Shown here one piece after another: positions 16,708 to 25,331 of a stretch of DNA of 64,000 nt. The stretch spans positions 62,001 to 126,000 of the forward strand of contig NZ_PDKN01000005.1 of the NCBI RefSeq assembly GCF_004116335.1, written 5' to 3'. The stretch is from Candidatus Marinarcus aquaticus. Lineage in GTDB: Bacteria > Campylobacterota > Campylobacteria > Campylobacterales > Arcobacteraceae. Within the stretch, counting starts at the first letter, position 1. Each line of letters begins with the position of its first letter. The translations under genes and the position numbers were made by a program. The notes beneath the pieces are model-generated. The model had not been told where the DNA came from. It saw only the letters and a list, made by a program, of their open reading frames with translations, and searched no databases.

Positions 16708-18198
16708 TTCAAGTGGCAAAGTGATTTTAAAACATACACCTGAATAATCCTTATTCTCATATGAAAGCGTGGAGTGGGTTACGTTGATACTTCCATTGAG
16801 ATTTTCACTGATCAATTTCGATGCTAAAAAGAGACTTAGATTGTTGGTTTGGTAGTCATAACGACTTGTAATAGAGGGTTCAAAAAGTTTTTTAATTGCT
16901 TCATCATCGATACAATTGGTGTTCTCTTTAATCATAATATGCACTTCATTCTCTTTGCGTGTGAGTTGAAGGAGTAATACTTTAGGCTCTAGCAAGCTAT
17001 TTTCATAGAGTTTTTGTAAGTAGTTAAAAATATATAAAATCGCTTTGGTGAAAGCATATTTATAGTTTTTAACTTCAATATTGGGTTCAACTTCAATTAT
17101 AAAATGAATATTTTGGCACTTGGTATTGGCTTTTAAAATTTGCACATCATTCAGTAAATACTCTGAGATATTAAATGTTATTTTTGATGAATGTTCATCA
17201 ATTAAATTGGTGAAATCTTCAATGGTTTGTGAAAGATATTTGGTGGTATGAATGATTTCATCCATCGCTTTATCAATCATATCTGGGGTAATGGTATTAA
17301 ACTCTCTTTGCAGTTTAATACCACTGGCACTTGTTGAAATAATACTCAGAGGCTGTCGCCAGTGATGAGCGATGTTATTGAGCATCTCTCCCAAAGAGGC
17401 AATTTTGGATTGTTTAAAGAGCATTTGATCTTTTAATGCCAATTGCGAGATCAGTTTTTGCTCTTCTAAAATAGAGTTTTTAAGTCGTTGATAAAAAAAG
17501 TAAATAATGCCATACAACACTAAAAGTATAAAGAGGTGCATAAACAAAATTTTTTGAACCTCTTGAAAGCTTTTTTCATTGTAATAGATCATGGGTATTG
17601 TAATAGAGATTCCTCCACGAACATCTCCCAATTCATAACCATGCGTCTCATGACAGGCAAAACATTCGGCTTCTGTGTTTAAAACTTTCATATAGCGAAG
17701 ATGCTCTTCTCCTTTATAGTTATATATCTCATAATATTCTGAAATCTCTTTATTTTCAAACCGTTTTAAAACAGCTTCTTCCCACTTATCAGGATGATTT
17801 TTTGGGTTGACAGGATTCAGACTGGTGATATGTCCATACTCATCGAATCGACCTTTGAAGTTTTCCAACATCTCTCGTAAACTGTAAGCAGGATTCATTA
17901 ATGTGAGCTTTTTACCATCGGTGGTCTCTAAATCTCTGAAAGGATGATTTTTTAAATAGGGATTGGGTTGTGTTTTTTCTGTGGGAAAGACATACACACC
18001 TCCATGCATGGCAACCCATTTTCTAAAGTTGAGGTTCTTCTCAAATGCGTTCTTGGCTTGTTCTAAAACGAGCTCTTGCTTTTGATGATAAGCGTTATAA
18101 ATCGCATAAGCAGCCGATACGGCAACGGTAAAAGTTAATAATAAAGTAATGATAATTGTAACTTTATTTAATCGATTTAAACTGTTCATAGCGACCAC
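16696..18198 (-). CDS. Haem-binding Tll0287-like sensor histidine kinase with eroded ATP site
   Basis: The 500-residue protein has a membrane helix (about 13-35), a periplasmic Tll0287-like (DUF3365) domain with the c-haem motif CFACHETHG and RGGISITIP, and a second helix (about 220-240). A coiled coil and a dimerisation domain with intact H-box NNIAHHWRQPLS follow. The ATP-binding part is degenerate: NYLQKLYE replaces the N box, ENTNCIDD replaces DxGxG and TNNLSLFL replaces GTGIGL. It may signal without autophosphorylating in cis. It has no response regulator next to it. Haem attachment implies redox or gas sensing. Confidence 0.85.
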   Translation of the reverse strand: MVAMNSLNRLNKVTIIITLLLTFTVAVSAAYAIYNAYHQKQELVLEQAKNAFEKNLNFRKWVAMHGGVYVFPTEKTQPNPYLKNHPFRDLETTDGKKLTLMNPAYSLREMLENFKGRFDEYGHITSLNPVNPKNHPDKWEEAVLKRFENKEISEYYEIYNYKGEEHLRYMKVLNTEAECFACHETHGYELGDVRGGISITIPMIYYNEKSFQEVQKILFMHLFILLVLYGIIYFFYQRLKNSILEEQKLISQLALKDQMLFKQSKIASLGEMLNNIAHHWRQPLSIISTSASGIKLQREFNTITPDMIDKAMDEIIHTTKYLSQTIEDFTNLIDEHSSKITFNISEYLLNDVQILKANTKCQNIHFIIEVEPNIEVKNYKYAFTKAILYIFNYLQKLYENSLLEPKVLLLQLTRKENEVHIMIKENTNCIDDEAIKKLFEPSITSRYDYQTNNLSLFLASKLISENLNGSINVTHSTLSYENKDYSGVCFKITLPLENKE

Positions 18199-18319
18199 CT
18201 CTTCTCACTATATAAGTTACTATAACATAAAAAATAAAAAGTTACATTAAAATTACAATCTAGTTTGTCTTAGAAAAAAGAGTCCGTGTGAAAGTTTTGT
18301 TTTATAAGTCAAATATTGT

Positions 18320-18658
18320 TTAAAGCGTAATGTTTTCAAGAAACTCTATTTGCTCTTGAGTTACAATGATGGCATCCAAAGTGTAGTCATTTTTCAGATT
18401 TTTTTGTTGTACATAGTAATCAATACTGCGCATGAGTTTTGAGAGTTTAGATGCAGTGATGTTATACACAGCCGTTTCATACTCATTGGCTGATTTGACT
18501 TCAATAAAGTGATATACGCCGTTTTTAGAAGCAATGATATCAATCTCACCCAGTTTTTTAGCATAAAAGTTTTGTTCAATGATGGTAAAGCCGTGCGATT
18601 GCAGATAATCGCACGCTTTTTGTTCTGCTTTGTCACCCTTAGACCGGCTCAATTTCAA
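18320..18658 (-). CDS. yraN: YraN / UPF0102 family endonuclease-like protein
   Basis: The 112-residue protein has the family pattern KGDKAEQKACDYL, GFTIIEQNFYAKKLGEIDII and FIEVKSA, which gives the D and ExK residues of a restriction-endonuclease-like fold related to Holliday junction resolvases. Its biological role is unsettled. The start is a TTG at 18658, 20 bases inside the end of the formate-dehydrogenase-like gene. No ATG would keep the conserved N terminus. The overlap implies translational coupling. Confidence 0.85.
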   Translation of the reverse strand: MKLSRSKGDKAEQKACDYLQSHGFTIIEQNFYAKKLGEIDIIASKNGVYHFIEVKSANEYETAVYNITASKLSKLMRSIDYYVQQKNLKNDYTLDAIIVTQEQIEFLENITL

Positions 18659-20720
18659 CTCGTATGGATTTAAAACATGCCGTCATAATCAGTTCATCCG
18701 CTTCATCACCAAAAATAAAGTTGACTTTTGATTTGGCATGGTGAAAGGTTGTAAAAAGAGTATTGGGTTTAATCGTTTTAACATATTTCACTGGCATGAT
18801 GGCTGTTTCACCGTATTGTGTTTTAAGAATAACTTTATCGCTTCCAATGCGCTCTTTGTCTTCAATACTGGCTAAAATAACATCGGTGTCATATTTTGAG
18901 TTCAATGATTCACTTTGAATCGTTTGTGCAGCATTGTTATAGTGTACAATAGTTCGACCCGTTGTTAAATAGAACTCATTTTTATGAAATGATTCATTGG
19001 TTACGAGTTTTTTAATCTGTTCTCGCAGTTTGTATTGGTTGTATTGGAATGTTCCTTTTCCATCTTCTGTTCTGAACTCTTCTACGTGTAAAATGGGTGT
19101 ATCCTCTTTGGTGATTGGCCATTGCATCCCTCGGTTTCTGTTTTTAGAAAGCTTATGATACGTGGCACCACTGAATCGTGACCCTACGGCTTCTTTGGCT
19201 TCATTCCAAACAGATTCCACATCGGTGTAGTTAAAATCCCCTGTGATTTTGTTTTCAATATCTCGTAAGACTTCCCAATCATCTGGCATATTTGCTTCTA
19301 CAAGAGGTTGAGAAAGATGAAGACGTCGCATCGCATTGACATAAACACCCACTTTTTCATACGCAGATTTTACACCAAATACAATGTCTGCCATTTTCGT
19401 CACTTCATTCATAAATAACTCATTTGAGATGATGAGCTCTAAGTTGCCCAGTGCTTTATGTACTTTGTTTTGGTTGGGGTGAATGTGTGCAATGTCTTCA
19501 CCCATAACGTACATCGCTTTGATGTTTCCAGCAATCATCTCATCCATAAGTTGTGGGGTCATTAAACCAATCTCTTTTGGTGTTTGATAATCGGGGGCAA
19601 AGTAAGGTAAACATCCCGTATCACAGGCTCCTTGTACATTGTTTTGTCCTCGAAGTGGCATCAAGCCAGCACCTGTTTTTCCAATATTACCAGTGAGCAT
19701 TGCTAAGTTAGTAATAGCCATAACCGCATATGAACCATCTAAATGTTCGGTAATACCAAGTCCCCAAAAAAACATCGATTTTTTAGTGGCATACGCACGT
19801 GCTACTTCAGGGATTTGTTCTGCTAAGAGTTCATATCCCTTGACATTTTTCATAAACTCTGGATTGGCATATTCATCATTTAAAATAGATTCTTTATATG
19901 CTTCAAAACCTTTACAGCGTGCATCAATGAACTCGTTGTTATAGAGTTTCTCATCTAAAATAACATAGGACATCATGTTTAAAACGAGCAAATTGGCTTC
20001 ATAAGGTATGATCAACTCATTTTTTGCAAATTTACCCAATTGAATGTGTCGAACATCCATCACTGTTAAATCAGCTGTTTTTTCACGTGCTGCTTTGATG
20101 ATTCGATTGGCAACAATCGGGTGTGCTTCAGTGGTATTTGAACCCATGACAATGATGTTTTCTGTTTGGAAAATATCATCGAATGGGTTGGTTGCTGCCC
20201 CTTCTCCAATGGTTGTTTTCATTCCTTTTAGACTGGGGCTGTGGCAGACACGTGCACAGTTGTCTACGTGTGGAGAGTGCATCGCTTCTCGTACAAACTT
20301 TTGAAACATGTAAGAGCTCTCACATGACGTTCGTGCTCCTCCCATACCACAAAAACTGTGTCGTCCGTACTTCTCTTTGATTTCTAAAAGTTTCCAAGCG
20401 GCTAATGAAGTGGTGAACTCATAGGGTGTTTCAAAGTAGGTTTCATCAAACTCTTTGAGTGTTTTTGCCCGTGCTTTAAGCTCACGCGGCATGTTCTCTA
20501 AGTTGACTTCAATGAAACTTTTTTTCACTCGACAGTTTCGGATTCTATCAGGACTTGCTACAAAACCAAAACCTGATTTTCCTTTGATGCAGAGTTTTCC
20601 TTGTGAAACGTACCCATCATTTTGAGCATAGATTTTTAAAATTTTATTCTCTTGTACTTGAGCAGTGATGTCACAACCAACGCCACAATACGTACAGACT
20701 GAGTTGATATCTGAAATCAT
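18639..20720 (-). CDS. Molybdopterin oxidoreductase, formate dehydrogenase-like (FdhF type, Cys)
   Basis: This is a cytoplasmic Mo/W-bis-MGD enzyme with an N-terminal 4Fe-4S site: CTYCGVGC (C-x2-C-x3-C) and a fourth Cys in GKLCIKG. The likely metal ligand is the Cys in NCARVCHSPS, where FdhF enzymes have selenocysteine or cysteine. At about 693 residues without a Tat signal it resembles E. coli FdhF rather than periplasmic FdhA. The C-terminal cofactor-binding domain starts near TTGRTIVHYNN. Formate oxidation is likely but not certain. No electron-transfer subunit is adjacent. The ATG at 20720 overlaps the ThiS-like stop (TGATG). Confidence 0.82.
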   Translation of the reverse strand: MISDINSVCTYCGVGCDITAQVQENKILKIYAQNDGYVSQGKLCIKGKSGFGFVASPDRIRNCRVKKSFIEVNLENMPRELKARAKTLKEFDETYFETPYEFTTSLAAWKLLEIKEKYGRHSFCGMGGARTSCESSYMFQKFVREAMHSPHVDNCARVCHSPSLKGMKTTIGEGAATNPFDDIFQTENIIVMGSNTTEAHPIVANRIIKAAREKTADLTVMDVRHIQLGKFAKNELIIPYEANLLVLNMMSYVILDEKLYNNEFIDARCKGFEAYKESILNDEYANPEFMKNVKGYELLAEQIPEVARAYATKKSMFFWGLGITEHLDGSYAVMAITNLAMLTGNIGKTGAGLMPLRGQNNVQGACDTGCLPYFAPDYQTPKEIGLMTPQLMDEMIAGNIKAMYVMGEDIAHIHPNQNKVHKALGNLELIISNELFMNEVTKMADIVFGVKSAYEKVGVYVNAMRRLHLSQPLVEANMPDDWEVLRDIENKITGDFNYTDVESVWNEAKEAVGSRFSGATYHKLSKNRNRGMQWPITKEDTPILHVEEFRTEDGKGTFQYNQYKLREQIKKLVTNESFHKNEFYLTTGRTIVHYNNAAQTIQSESLNSKYDTDVILASIEDKERIGSDKVILKTQYGETAIMPVKYVKTIKPNTLFTTFHHAKSKVNFIFGDEADELIMTACFKSIRVEIEPV

Positions 20721-20920
20721 CAACCACCACCTACAAACTGTAACAGTTCTACTTTATCATTTTCATTGAGTGCATGGGTGGACCAATTATCTTTTTTAAC
20801 AATCTCCATGTTCACTGCTGCAGCCATGACTTTATCCTCTATTTGTAAAGAGGTAATCACTTCTTGCAATGAAATGGAAGGTTCAAACTCTTTTGTTTGA
20901 CCATTTACAATTACTTGCAT
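20720..20920 (-). CDS. thiS: ThiS/MoaD-like sulfur carrier protein
   Basis: The 66-residue beta-grasp protein ends in the GG-type tail needed for C-terminal thiocarboxylate formation (ELLQFVGGG). It begins MQVIVNGQTKEFEP and has the NDKVELLQF region typical of ThiS. The thiazole partners thiG, thiF and thiH are absent. Its one-base overlap with a molybdenum enzyme gene means a molybdopterin-related role (MoaD-like) is also possible. It appears to be the first gene of the ThiS-Fdh-YraN unit. Confidence 0.8.
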   Translation of the reverse strand: MQVIVNGQTKEFEPSISLQEVITSLQIEDKVMAAAVNMEIVKKDNWSTHALNENDKVELLQFVGGG

Positions 20921-21011
20921 GATATAACCTTGAGATTTTATTTAATGGTGTGATTTTATCGAAAATATCTTTATGTTAAATCAAAGTGAACAATTAAATT
21001 TCTTGACTGAA

Positions 21012-21542
21012 TTACTTAAGATTATGCTCATACTGGGACAACTCTGCCATCATTCCTTTATTCCCTTTTCTTTGAGCAAAATCATAAGGGCGCATACCGT
21101 ATGCATTTTTGATTTTTAAATTTGCACCAAAAAAAATAAAGAGTTCAAGCATTTCAAAACGGCTATTATAGGCAATGTTGTGCATGGGTGCATTGCCAAT
21201 GTTGTTTTTTAAATTGGGATTGGCTTTGTGTGTTAAAAGATATTTTGCAATGGGGATATTGTTTTGCAGTACCGCATAGTATAAAACACTGAAGCCTTTG
21301 TTGTCTTGGGCATCAATATTGGCACCTTGATCAACTAAAAATTTCACCATCGCTAAATCGCGTTTTTTTACGGACATATGCAAGCTGGATAACCCAGCAG
21401 TGGTTGTTGAGTCAATATCTTCAGTTTCTAAAGCGTGTTGCACTTTTTGAATATCCTCTTCATAGACAGCTTTATGAAGAGCGTTCCAACCATTATTGGC
21501 CCATATAAAAAGTGGCAACAGTAAAAAAACAAGACGTAACAC
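21012..21542 (-). CDS. Exported ankyrin-repeat protein
   Basis: The 176-residue protein starts with a signal peptide (MLRLVFLLLPLFIWANN) followed by about four ankyrin repeats. Clear units are NGWNALHKAVYEEDIQKV, AGLSSLHMSVKKRDLAMV and KGFSVLYYAVLQNNIPIA. It is probably periplasmic and binds an unknown protein partner. Its ATG shares a base with the stop of the upstream methyltransferase gene, so the two may act together or are only coupled for expression. Confidence 0.85.
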   Translation of the reverse strand: MLRLVFLLLPLFIWANNGWNALHKAVYEEDIQKVQHALETEDIDSTTTAGLSSLHMSVKKRDLAMVKFLVDQGANIDAQDNKGFSVLYYAVLQNNIPIAKYLLTHKANPNLKNNIGNAPMHNIAYNSRFEMLELFIFFGANLKIKNAYGMRPYDFAQRKGNKGMMAELSQYEHNLK

Positions 21543-22552
21543 TACGCCTCTTTTCTAAAAACGGCCACTTTAAAACGGTCACCCATGCCTGTTGGTTCAA
21601 GCAGGGTTTTGACTTTTTGAACTTCACGTAAGTAGATATTTTCACCTGAATATATTTTAACCATTTCAAGCAGTTCAATGATACCAAACTCCACTAAAGC
21701 TTTGAGTTGTGTTTGGTAACTGACGTTTTTAATACCAGCACTTTTAAAACTGTCAATGAGGTGCATGAAATTGACATCATACGTAATATCACTCTGGCCA
21801 AAAAGTTGTTTTAAATCTAAACCCTCTTCAAAGATAGGGTGCACTTGGTGTTTATGATAGATACGGGTTGAAAAGTCGTTTCGTGGATACTTCTCTCCAT
21901 AATCAAAGGTAATGAACTCAAAGGTTTGAATGTTTTTTGCAAGGTTTTGCGCAAAGCTGTCAAAACCTAAAGCCACTTCCCCTTTAGTGATGCCATATTT
22001 TGAACAGATGGTTTGTATGGATGCATCTTCACACGGCTCAAAACTTATGCTATGCTCATTGACAAGGGCTTGTTGCAGTTCTCCTTCTTGTGTGGTATAG
22101 ACCAATTCGCATGAAAATGCATCAAAAATCTCATTGGCTACAATAATCGCACTGTCCAGTTTCACTTCCGAAATATCATTATAGTGTACGAGTTTTATGG
22201 CATCTCCAAAGGCTTCTTTGAAGTAGGCTTTTTGTTGCTCTTGCAAAGGTTTAAACCGCTCTACAATGGCAAAAGTCATGGTGCTAAGCAGTTCCGGTTT
22301 GAGTGTATGAATAAATTCAATCATATCTGCCAGTAAATAACCGTGATGAGCGCCTACTTCTACAAGCGTGGTGTTGTTGGAGACAAAGCCCTCTTCAATG
22401 GTTTGAATGACTTTTTTACCAATGGCGCCACCAAAAAATTTAGAGGTCGAAACAGAGGTGTAAAAATCCCCATCTTTTCCTATGGTTCGGTATTTGGTGT
22501 AGTAGCCATTTTTGCCATAAAGCCAATCATTAAAATAGGTACTGAAATTCAT
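21542..22552 (-). CDS. MidA/NDUFAF7-family SAM-dependent methyltransferase
   Basis: The 336-residue protein matches the MidA (COG1565) family: an N-terminal GYYTKYRTIGKDGDFYTS, SAM motif I in LVEVGAHHGYLLADM, then IVANEIFDAFSCE and FITFDYGEKYPR. In eukaryotes NDUFAF7 methylates an arginine of a complex I subunit. The bacterial role is less clear, though complex I is plausible. The start at 22552 lacks a strong ribosome binding site (AACCAAG). Confidence 0.86.
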   Translation of the reverse strand: MNFSTYFNDWLYGKNGYYTKYRTIGKDGDFYTSVSTSKFFGGAIGKKVIQTIEEGFVSNNTTLVEVGAHHGYLLADMIEFIHTLKPELLSTMTFAIVERFKPLQEQQKAYFKEAFGDAIKLVHYNDISEVKLDSAIIVANEIFDAFSCELVYTTQEGELQQALVNEHSISFEPCEDASIQTICSKYGITKGEVALGFDSFAQNLAKNIQTFEFITFDYGEKYPRNDFSTRIYHKHQVHPIFEEGLDLKQLFGQSDITYDVNFMHLIDSFKSAGIKNVSYQTQLKALVEFGIIELLEMVKIYSGENIYLREVQKVKTLLEPTGMGDRFKVAVFRKEA

Positions 22553-22660
22553 CTTGGTTTATCCTTTATATTGGGAAATTGTACATTTTTACTTATTATA
22601 TGTCAATCAAGGTAAACGTTTTAAGTTACAAGTTGTAATTGTAAAATGCCTTTTTTTTGT

Positions 22661-22666
22661 TATAAT
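22661..22666 (+). promoter_or_regulatory. -10 box of pyk
   Basis: TTTTTTTTGTTATAATAAGG holds a TATAAT behind a T-rich stretch, about 30 nt before the pyk ATG. Confidence 0.65.
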
Positions 22667-22697
22667 AAGGGAAATAAAATTATAAAGGATTCGGCCA

Positions 22698-24143
22698 ATG
22701 GAAAAAAGAACAAAAATTTTAGCAACGTTAGGGCCAGCAAGCGACAGTGTTGAAACGATAGAGGGCTTAATTAAAGCCGGTGCAAATATGTTCAGACTCA
22801 ATTTCTCTCATGGTAGCCATGAGTATCACGCACAAACTTTAGCCAACATTCGAACTGCCATGAAAAATCTGAACACCGTAGTAAGTGTACTGCAAGATAT
22901 CTCTGGACCAAAAGTGAGAATAGGAGATTTAAAAGAACCATTTGATTTAAAACGTGGTGATATTATTACCTTACAAAAAAAAGAGATTGTGGGGTATCAA
23001 AAAAGCGATAATGAGTATATTGTCTCTATTAATTATCCTAATATTATTGATAAAATCAAAGAGGGTGAATACATTTATTTATATGATGGAACCATTCGAG
23101 CAAAAGTAATTGAGACGAAAAAAGAGCTTAAAGCGATGATTGAAAACCACGGAATGTTAAGTTCTAGAAAAGGGGTGAATTTCCCTAATACTTCAATTGA
23201 TATTGATGTTATTACACCCAAAGATATAGAAGATATCAAATGGGGAGTTGAAAATAAAGTGGATTACTTTGCTATTTCATTTGTACAAAATGCAAAAGAT
23301 ATGAAACATGCACGACAACTTTTAGGTGGTTACAAAGGAAAACTCATTGCTAAAATCGAAAAATTTGATGCAGTTGAAAATATTGATGAAATTTTAGATG
23401 CCAGTGATGGTTTGATGGTGGCTCGTGGGGATTTAGGTATTGAAGTACCATACTATGATGTTCCAACCATTCAGAAAAAATTGATTAAAAAAGCAAATCT
23501 TGCTTGCAAACCTGTAATTACAGCAACGCAAATGTTGCTTTCTATGACCAATTCAGAACGAGCAACACGAGCAGAGATTTCAGACGTTGCCAATGCGGTA
23601 CTTGATGGTACGGATGTGGTGATGCTTTCTGAAGAGAGTGCTATTGGGGTTGACCCAATTAATGTTGTGGATACCATGAGCAATATCATTGGTACAACAG
23701 AGGGTATTTATAACTATGAAAAACAGTATAAAATGCCATACCTTGACCAATTTGATGTGATTCAAGCAACGGCAACAAAACTGGCAGATGATATCAATGC
23801 CAAAGGAATTTTAGCCGTAACAAGTTCGGGGCAAAGTGCAATTAAAATGTCAAGATATCGACCAAAAACCAATATTTATGCTTTTACGCATAAGAAAAAA
23901 GTGCTCAATTCACTTGCAGGGGTTTGGGGTGTTTCACCTATTGGTACGATTAAAGAGGGGCATGCTTCGGTGATGTTCAATAAGATGTTAAAAACATTGG
24001 AAAGAAATGGGATTTTAGATCATAAAGGACCCTACATCACAACCATTGGTTATCCAGTTGGAATGCCTGGAAGCACCAATACCATTAAGATTTTAAATGA
24101 ATCAGAGATTCAATACTATCTTAACTTAAAACAGAAGAGTTAA
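22698..24143 (+). CDS. pyk: Pyruvate kinase
   Basis: The enzyme converts phosphoenolpyruvate and ADP to pyruvate and ATP. The 481-residue protein has the N-terminal KILATLGPASDS, MFRLNFSHGS, the metal- and phosphate-binding MVARGDLGIEVPYYDVP and the signature KPVITATQMLLSM. The C-terminal domain with SSGQSAIKMSRYRP fits the allosteric domain. It is monocistronic, with its own -10 box and a bidirectional terminator shared with the convergent TolC-like gene. Confidence 0.96.
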   Translation: MEKRTKILATLGPASDSVETIEGLIKAGANMFRLNFSHGSHEYHAQTLANIRTAMKNLNTVVSVLQDISGPKVRIGDLKEPFDLKRGDIITLQKKEIVGYQKSDNEYIVSINYPNIIDKIKEGEYIYLYDGTIRAKVIETKKELKAMIENHGMLSSRKGVNFPNTSIDIDVITPKDIEDIKWGVENKVDYFAISFVQNAKDMKHARQLLGGYKGKLIAKIEKFDAVENIDEILDASDGLMVARGDLGIEVPYYDVPTIQKKLIKKANLACKPVITATQMLLSMTNSERATRAEISDVANAVLDGTDVVMLSEESAIGVDPINVVDTMSNIIGTTEGIYNYEKQYKMPYLDQFDVIQATATKLADDINAKGILAVTSSGQSAIKMSRYRPKTNIYAFTHKKKVLNSLAGVWGVSPIGTIKEGHASVMFNKMLKTLERNGILDHKGPYITTIGYPVGMPGSTNTIKILNESEIQYYLNLKQKS

Positions 24144-24154
24144 TCTTCTGTTTT
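24128..24154. terminator. Bidirectional terminator between pyk and the TolC-like gene
   Basis: AAAACAGAAG and CTTCTGTTTT form a perfect 10-bp stem with a 7-base loop. The stop codons of both convergent genes fall inside it. Confidence 0.88.
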
Positions 24155-25331
24155 AGCGATTGATTCGTGCATACACATCCAGTAACTCAATTTGACGCTC
24201 CAATTTGAGTATCTCAATATCATACGCTTTTATCTGTTTAGAGTTTTGTAAAGTATCTAAATCTGCTTGTGCATTTAACCCTGCTTTTACGGCTTGTGTA
24301 ATATCATTTAATAACGAGTCATAGAGTTTATAATCTTCTTTGGCAATTTCATCTTTTGCTTCAATTTTCTCTATTTTCGCCATTTGTGTTTTATAGTAGT
24401 TGGTCTCTTCTAAAATCGTCGTATTGTGTGTAATACGAGATTTTAGATAATCGATTCGAGCACTTTGAATGTCGTTTAAAAATCGAACGTCTAAAGGCAA
24501 CGTAACATTTAAACCAATTGTTTCATTTTGTTCTTTGAGTGTTAAATCGCCATCTTTGTCATGATATTTGGTGTAATCGTACGTAAAGTTAATGGTTGGA
24601 AGATATTGTGAAATGGTCATAAAACTTAAGTGATCTTTCTTTTCAATGTCCTCTTTTGCAAGTTGAATGTTGAGGTTGTTGTTTAAAAACTCTTCATCTT
24701 TAACCACATCAAACACAGGCAATGAAAACTTTTGATACGGTTGTGAAGCCAAGTTATTAAAGTTGTTGATCAACTCTTTGTTTTGATATTCCAAATCTAT
24801 GAGGGTATTTTTTGCTGTATTGGCATCTAAAATGGCATTGTCTAAATAAGAAGCATCCAATAATCCACTCATTACCTGCTCACGTTTTCTCATGATATCC
24901 AAGTTGGCATTGGCCACTAAGAGTTCTTGTTTTTTAAGGGTGTAGTTCATTTTATGAATTTCAAACAACAACGCAGTGGCATCTTTGATCATCGCTTTTT
25001 TCTGTAAATCAATATCCAAGTTGGAGTATTTTTCAACAGAGTTGGCGTATTGAATTGCTTCATAAATCCCACCACTTTTAAAGATGGGTTGATTAACCGT
25101 GATGGTTGATTTTAAAGGATTGGTCTGTTCATTATAAGTTCGTGAGAGTTTATATGTAACTGGGTTGATCCAATCTTTTTGCAGTTTTGCTGCATCTTCT
25201 TGAACCTGTTCTTTACTTAAATCAAAGAGTTTCAGACGGTCATTGGACAAGATTTGTTCATCATCACTTGCGAGTAATGATGAACATAATAAAAGTGTCG
25301 TTAAAAGGGTTTTAGATTTTAGAAATCGCAT
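24153..25331 (-). CDS. TolC-family outer-membrane efflux protein
   Basis: The 392-residue protein has a signal peptide (about 1-21, ending LLASDDEQ) and long amphipathic coiled-coil helices in two homologous halves. Examples are LLVANANLDIMRKREQVM and LNAQADLDTLQNSKQIKA. At under 400 residues it is shorter than E. coli TolC. No pump or adaptor gene is adjacent; instead it overlaps the argD stop region by 20 nt. The export substrate is unknown. Confidence 0.8.
   Translation of the reverse strand: MRFLKSKTLLTTLLLCSSLLASDDEQILSNDRLKLFDLSKEQVQEDAAKLQKDWINPVTYKLSRTYNEQTNPLKSTITVNQPIFKSGGIYEAIQYANSVEKYSNLDIDLQKKAMIKDATALLFEIHKMNYTLKKQELLVANANLDIMRKREQVMSGLLDASYLDNAILDANTAKNTLIDLEYQNKELINNFNNLASQPYQKFSLPVFDVVKDEEFLNNNLNIQLAKEDIEKKDHLSFMTISQYLPTINFTYDYTKYHDKDGDLTLKEQNETIGLNVTLPLDVRFLNDIQSARIDYLKSRITHNTTILEETNYYKTQMAKIEKIEAKDEIAKEDYKLYDSLLNDITQAVKAGLNAQADLDTLQNSKQIKAYDIEILKLERQIELLDVYARINR

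Noticed and set aside
24153-25331. TolC-like gene as part of an efflux operon
   Set aside because: Neighbouring genes (argD, pyk) are unrelated and no pump or adaptor gene is present.
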